Part shown: piece after piece, positions 61,069-64,000 of the stretch | How positions within the stretch are numbered: position 1 is the first letter of the stretch | How the letters are laid out: each line of letters starts with the position of its first letter | Assembly: GCF_029167645.1 (NCBI RefSeq) | Contig: NZ_CP119147.1 | Coordinates: forward strand, 4,606,501 to 4,670,500 | Origin: Streptomyces sp. AM 2-1-1 | Lineage (GTDB): Bacteria; Actinomycetota; Actinomycetes; Streptomycetales; Streptomycetaceae | Length of the DNA: 64,000 bases | Reading direction: 5' to 3' | Notes under the pieces: model-generated | Databases searched by the model: none | Told to the model about the DNA's origin: nothing | The model's input: only the letters and a program-made list of their open reading frames with translations | Position numbers and translations under genes: made by a program

Positions 61069-61595
61069 CGCTCGCTCCCGCTGTGCAGATTGTCGTGAAC
61101 AGGTGGTGGCCCCAGGGGCCACCGGGTGGGACGCCCCGGCCAGTGGCGCGAACCACGCGGGAAAACGTGAGGAAGCATAGAGGGTACGGCGTCGGAGCAT
61201 CCAGCCCGGCCGCTCGTGCGCGGCACCCGTGTCGGCGTTCCGGGGAGCGCGTACGGGCCCGTCGGCCGTCCTTCCCCGGGGTCCGGCACCGCTCCGCACG
61301 GTCTCCCGCTTTGCCCGGCGCTGTTCCCTTCTGTGCGACTGCGTTCCCGGGCGACGCCCCGCTGTCGCAGTCCGGGAGAGGAATGATCGTAGGTGACGTT
61401 ACGTGAACCCGGCGCCCCACCGAAGTGATCGGGCGAGGCGCCGGAGGAGCCCGGCGGAACCGTGCGGGACGGGGCGTCGCGGCGGACGGGACCGGTCGGC
61501 GGGCGCTGACCCGTGTGGGGCAGCCCAGCGGGCGGGGCACGGTGATCCGGCACAGGGTGGGACGAGGCGTTCCGCATTCCCACCCGGAGGTAGAT
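61069..61595. promoter_or_regulatory. Divergent region with a candidate BldD box
   Basis: This 527-bp gap separates the GGDEF-EAL gene (-) and the secreted peptidase gene (+). At 61393-61405, TGACGTTACGTGA agrees with the BldD consensus (tNACnc[A/T]GNgTNA) at eight of ten specified positions. A minus-strand TATGCT at about 61175 is a possible -10. BldD, itself c-di-GMP-bound, regulates several GGDEF genes, so the site is plausible but unproven. Confidence 0.35.
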
Positions 61596-62837
61596 GTGCC
61601 GCGTCAGCACGGACCCGGGGGCGTGGAGAAGCCGAGTCCGCGCCAACTCGCGGCGGCGCTGACCGCGCTCATGGCGCTGGCCGCCATGTCGCTGGTGGCG
61701 GGGCCGGCCGCAGCCGCCTCCGGGGGCGTGAAACCGTGCGCGCTGCCCCGGACCCCCGCCCACCACTCGCTGGGGCTCGACAGCTGGAACGGCGCCTACC
61801 CGCGCCCCGTCCGGCACCTCGACGCGGTCATGATCTTCCTGTCCTTCCCGGACGCCGACCCCCTCGTCCCCCCGGGCGTGCTCACCGCCGACTACTTCCC
61901 CTCCACGGCCGCGTTCTTCGAACGGGCCAGCTACGGCAGGTTCACCCTGGGCGCGCACCCGCAGCAGCATTGGGTGCGGATGCCCCACCCGTCCACCTGG
62001 TACGGCATAGAGAGGGACTGGGACTCCGGGCGCCGGACCGCCTACCTGCGCGACGCGATCGAGGCCGCCGACCCTGGCGTCGACTTCTCCGCGTACGACG
62101 TCGTCTACCTGGTCGCCGACCCGGACGCGCCCGGCGTCGACTCCGACGCCACCAAGGTCGTCAACTTCGACCGGCCGATCCGCGCGGACCGCACCGACAT
62201 CAGGCGCGTGGTCACCGTCTTCGAACAGCACCCGCCCGACCGCAACGTCCTCGCCCACGAGACCGGGCACGTCTTCGACCTCGCCGACCTCTACCACCGC
62301 CCCACCGACGGCAAGGGCGACTGGGACACCCACGTGGGCGACTGGGACGTCATGGGCAGCCAGTTCGGGCTGGCCCCGGACCTCTTCGGCTGGCACAAGT
62401 GGAAGCTCGGCTGGCTCGGCGACCGGCAGGTCGTCTGCGTCCAGGGCAGCGCCGACGTCACCCTGGAACCGGTCGCCGCCGCCCCGGTCCCCGGCGGCAC
62501 CATGGGCACCCGGCTCGCCGTCGTCCGGACGGGCGAGGACAGCGCGCTCGCCGTCGAGGCCCGGGGCGCCACCGGGAACGACCGCTCGACCTGCACCCAG
62601 GGCGTGCTGATCTACCGGGTGCGCAGCGGCACGGCCTCCGGCGGCGGACCCGTGGAGGTGGTGGACGCCCACCCGGAGACGGAGGCCTGCTGGGACCGCT
62701 CGGTCTACCCGCCCCTGGCGGACGCCCCGCTGTCGGTCGGCGAGACGTACAGCGTGCCGGGGGAGCGGATCCGGATCGAGGTCGCCGACCGCACCCCGTC
62801 CGGCTCCTGGACCGTACGCGTCACCACCGGCACCTGA
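61596..62837 (+). CDS. Secreted M6-like metallopeptidase
   Basis: The 413-aa product starts at GTG 61596 (SD CGGAGG). It has a signal peptide (LAAALTALMALAAMSLVAGPAAAA) and a zinc peptidase domain with NVLAHETGHVFDLADLY (HExxH, about 220), followed by WDVMGSQFGLAPDLFGWHKWKLGWL, the Met-turn and downstream helix characteristic of M6 (immune inhibitor A) peptidases. The N-terminal part contains AVMIFLSFPDADPLVPPG and FFERASYGRFTLG, also typical. A C-terminal beta domain of about 120 residues completes the protein. Confidence 0.9.
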   Translation: MPRQHGPGGVEKPSPRQLAAALTALMALAAMSLVAGPAAAASGGVKPCALPRTPAHHSLGLDSWNGAYPRPVRHLDAVMIFLSFPDADPLVPPGVLTADYFPSTAAFFERASYGRFTLGAHPQQHWVRMPHPSTWYGIERDWDSGRRTAYLRDAIEAADPGVDFSAYDVVYLVADPDAPGVDSDATKVVNFDRPIRADRTDIRRVVTVFEQHPPDRNVLAHETGHVFDLADLYHRPTDGKGDWDTHVGDWDVMGSQFGLAPDLFGWHKWKLGWLGDRQVVCVQGSADVTLEPVAAAPVPGGTMGTRLAVVRTGEDSALAVEARGATGNDRSTCTQGVLIYRVRSGTASGGGPVEVVDAHPETEACWDRSVYPPLADAPLSVGETYSVPGERIRIEVADRTPSGSWTVRVTTGT

Positions 62838-62869
62838 ACCGGGCCGGCCGCCGGGCCGCACCGGAACAC

Positions 62870-62903
62870 GAAGAAGCCCCCCGCTCGCGCGGGGGGCTTC
62901 TTC
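62870..62903. terminator. Bidirectional terminator between peptidase gene and tRNA-Lys copy 3
   Basis: GAAGAAGCCCCCCGC pairs perfectly with GCGGGGGGCTTCTTC around loop TCGC. The A/T-rich ends make it work on both strands. Confidence 0.92.
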
Positions 62904-62909
62904 CGTCGG

Positions 62910-62983
62910 TGCGCCGCCAGGGACTCGAACCCCGGACCCGCTGATTAAGAGTCAGCTGCTCTAACCAACTGAGCTAGCGGCGC
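62910..62983 (-). tRNA. tRNA-Lys (anticodon CUU), copy 3
   Basis: Third identical 74-nt tRNA-Lys gene. Its 5' end overlaps the 3' end of the prim-pol protein gene on the same strand by 10 nt. A strong terminator lies 6 bp beyond its 3' end. Confidence 0.96.
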
Positions 62984-63654
62984 CTGCTGACGTCGTAGAC
63001 ATTAGCACCCGGATCCGCAGGAGGAAAAATCGAGTAATCCGACGGGGGGAGGACCGCGCTCCGGGCTGCCCGCACACAGGCCCAGCGCAGTACGTCCGGC
63101 CCCGGCAGCCAGGGGGTGCGGGTGTCGGGGGCGACCACCCACTGCGGACCCGACGCGGTGGGGTCGCAGGTCAGCGGCGGTACGGTCACCGCGTCGCCGG
63201 TGCCGTGGCAGAGCACCGGAGGCAGCGCGTGCGCCGTCCGCCCGGGGCGGGCGCCGCCCGTACCCCACTCCTCCCAGGCGAGCAGCGAGGGGAGCCGCTG
63301 GGCGGTGCCGGGGGCCGCGAAGAGCAGGGTCCGGCCGCGATGGGTGGCGACCGGACCGGAGCCCGGTCCCTGCGCCCAGAGCCGCTCCAGCATCCGCCGT
63401 CCGAACAGCGCCGGGACGCTCACCACGTCGAACGCGGTGCCGCAGGGCAGGACGCCGGGGGAGGCGGGGCTCCGCTGCCAGCGGGCGAGCGTGGCGCGCG
63501 GGTTCGCGGTGGCGCCGGCGAGCCAGAGCGCCCCGGCGGGGGTGACCTCGGCGGGCTGATGGGCGGCCTGACTCCGCAGATGGGGCAGGGTACCGACGCC
63601 GGAGCGCGGGTCGCGGGTCTGCAGGGACGTTTCGTCTTCCAGCCATGCGGTCAT
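62974..63654 (-). CDS. Prim-pol (bifunctional DNA primase/polymerase) domain protein
   Basis: The 226-aa product from ATG 63654 (MTAWLEDETSLQTRDP) resembles the short prim-pol-domain proteins common in Streptomyces chromosomes: GALWLAGATANPRATLARWQRSPASPGVLPCGTAFDVVSVPALFGRRMLERL, then PGTAQRLPSLLAWEEWG and PPVLCHGTGDAVTVPPL. Clear catalytic Asp triplets are not evident, so enzymatic activity is doubtful. Its last codons lie inside the tRNA-Lys gene, so transcript processing at the tRNA 5' end would trim its mRNA. Confidence 0.65.
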   Translation of the reverse strand: MTAWLEDETSLQTRDPRSGVGTLPHLRSQAAHQPAEVTPAGALWLAGATANPRATLARWQRSPASPGVLPCGTAFDVVSVPALFGRRMLERLWAQGPGSGPVATHRGRTLLFAAPGTAQRLPSLLAWEEWGTGGARPGRTAHALPPVLCHGTGDAVTVPPLTCDPTASGPQWVVAPDTRTPWLPGPDVLRWACVRAARSAVLPPSDYSIFPPADPGANVYDVSRRR

Positions 63655-63842
63655 GGGACAGGTCTACCGCGCGTGACGGGATCGACGCCGAGAGTCGCCG
63701 AACGCCGGACAGGAGGCCGCCATGCCGGGTATCTTGCCCGCGGGCATATGCCAGGAGCTGCACGCGGAGTGACCGTGCCGGGGGCGGAGGCCCCCGGGAC
63801 CACCCGCGGAGCGGGCGTCCCGCCCGCGGTGGGGCGCCGGGG

Positions 63843-64000
63843 TCAGGTGCGGGGCGACTTCAGCAGGGACCGGCCGAACTCGATCATCTTCTCCGCGTAG
63901 TCCTCGGTCCACTCCGCGCGCTCCGCGACGTCGGCGGGTGTGAGCCGGTCGAAGCGGCGGGGATCGGCGAGCTGGGCCGCGGCCACGGCCTGGAACTCGA
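63843..64000 (-). CDS. Partial gene, C-terminal 51 residues, unrecognised
   Basis: The last part of a minus-strand gene whose start lies beyond the right edge. The visible end reads EFQAVAAAQLADPRRF, DRLTPADVAERAEWTEDYAEKM and IEFGRSLLKSPRT, helical and acidic. Codon bias supports coding. No family is recognised from this fragment. Confidence 0.6.
   Translation of the reverse strand, partial: EFQAVAAAQLADPRRFDRLTPADVAERAEWTEDYAEKMIEFGRSLLKSPRT

Noticed and set aside
1..64000. Insertion sequences, integrases, prophage genes or rRNA
   Set aside because: No transposase, recombinase, phage structural gene or rRNA sequence was recognised on either strand.

Overview
The window is chromosomal DNA from a high-GC actinobacterium, almost certainly Streptomyces. 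The evidence is the very high third-position GC, frequent GTG starts, and a set of streptomycete gene families and signals: a GlcNAc-type PTS next to rph and rdgB, DUF3618, DUF445, DUF1707, a LAxTG surface protein with a class E/F sortase, a DasR-type operator before a chitin-active LPMO, and tRNA-Leu(UAG). No gene is cut except at the two edges.

Layout. (1) 1-4.4 kb: partial gene, PTS IIC (-) divergent from PTS IIB (+), then rph, a small lipoprotein, rdgB and tRNA-Leu. (2) 4.8-18.9 kb: MHS-family transporter, bcp peroxidase, DUF3618 protein, GroES-like protein, a guanidine-III riboswitch controlling a Gdx-type guanidinium exporter, a bifunctional class A PBP, a three-gene ABC-2 exporter, DUF1707 protein, SGNH hydrolase, DUF445 protein and small secreted or membrane proteins. 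(3) 19.4-38.9 kb: a defence island of about 19.5 kb, visibly less GC-rich than its flanks. (4) 39-64 kb: SEC-C protein, DUF3311/sodium:solute symporter pair, YidC paralogue, FAH hydrolase, a Gfo/Idh oxidoreductase with HbpS-like partner divergent from a ROK regulator, a LAxTG cell-wall protein, HAD phosphatase, a sortase lacking its cysteine, NlpC/P60 and SPFH proteins, LPMO, IclR regulator, Asp/Glu-racemase-like protein, LLM flavoprotein, GGDEF-EAL protein, secreted metallopeptidase, prim-pol protein, and three identical tRNA-Lys(CUU) genes.

The island is the most unusual part. A minus-strand operon reads: 117-aa protein of unknown function, sacsin-like ATPase fused to an SF2 helicase (1594 aa), UvrD-type SF1 helicase, DrmA, DrmB. 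The last four overlap by 4 nt each. DrmA and DrmB are the DISARM core, but DrmC (phospholipase-D-like), DrmD and DrmE are absent and two other large ATPases take their place. A divergent plus-strand operon (also with 4-nt overlaps) encodes an XRE-GHKL (MutL/Hsp90-type) ATPase, an unrecognised 330-aa protein and a possible DUF6339 protein. Facing it are two m5C methyltransferase genes and a Vsr endonuclease. One methyltransferase has a complete catalytic motif; the other has Arg where the catalytic Cys should be. I read this as a composite DISARM-like / MutL-Vsr-Dcm system: methylation marks self, helicases and GHKL ATPases sense or process foreign DNA, and Vsr is the only recognisable nuclease. 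This is inference from gene content and operon structure, not a demonstrated system.

Smaller points of interest are the guanidine riboswitch, the DasR site pair before the LPMO, the Cys-to-Arg sortase beside a LAxTG substrate, a perfect operator inside the Gfo/Idh promoter, and the tRNA-Lys triplet.
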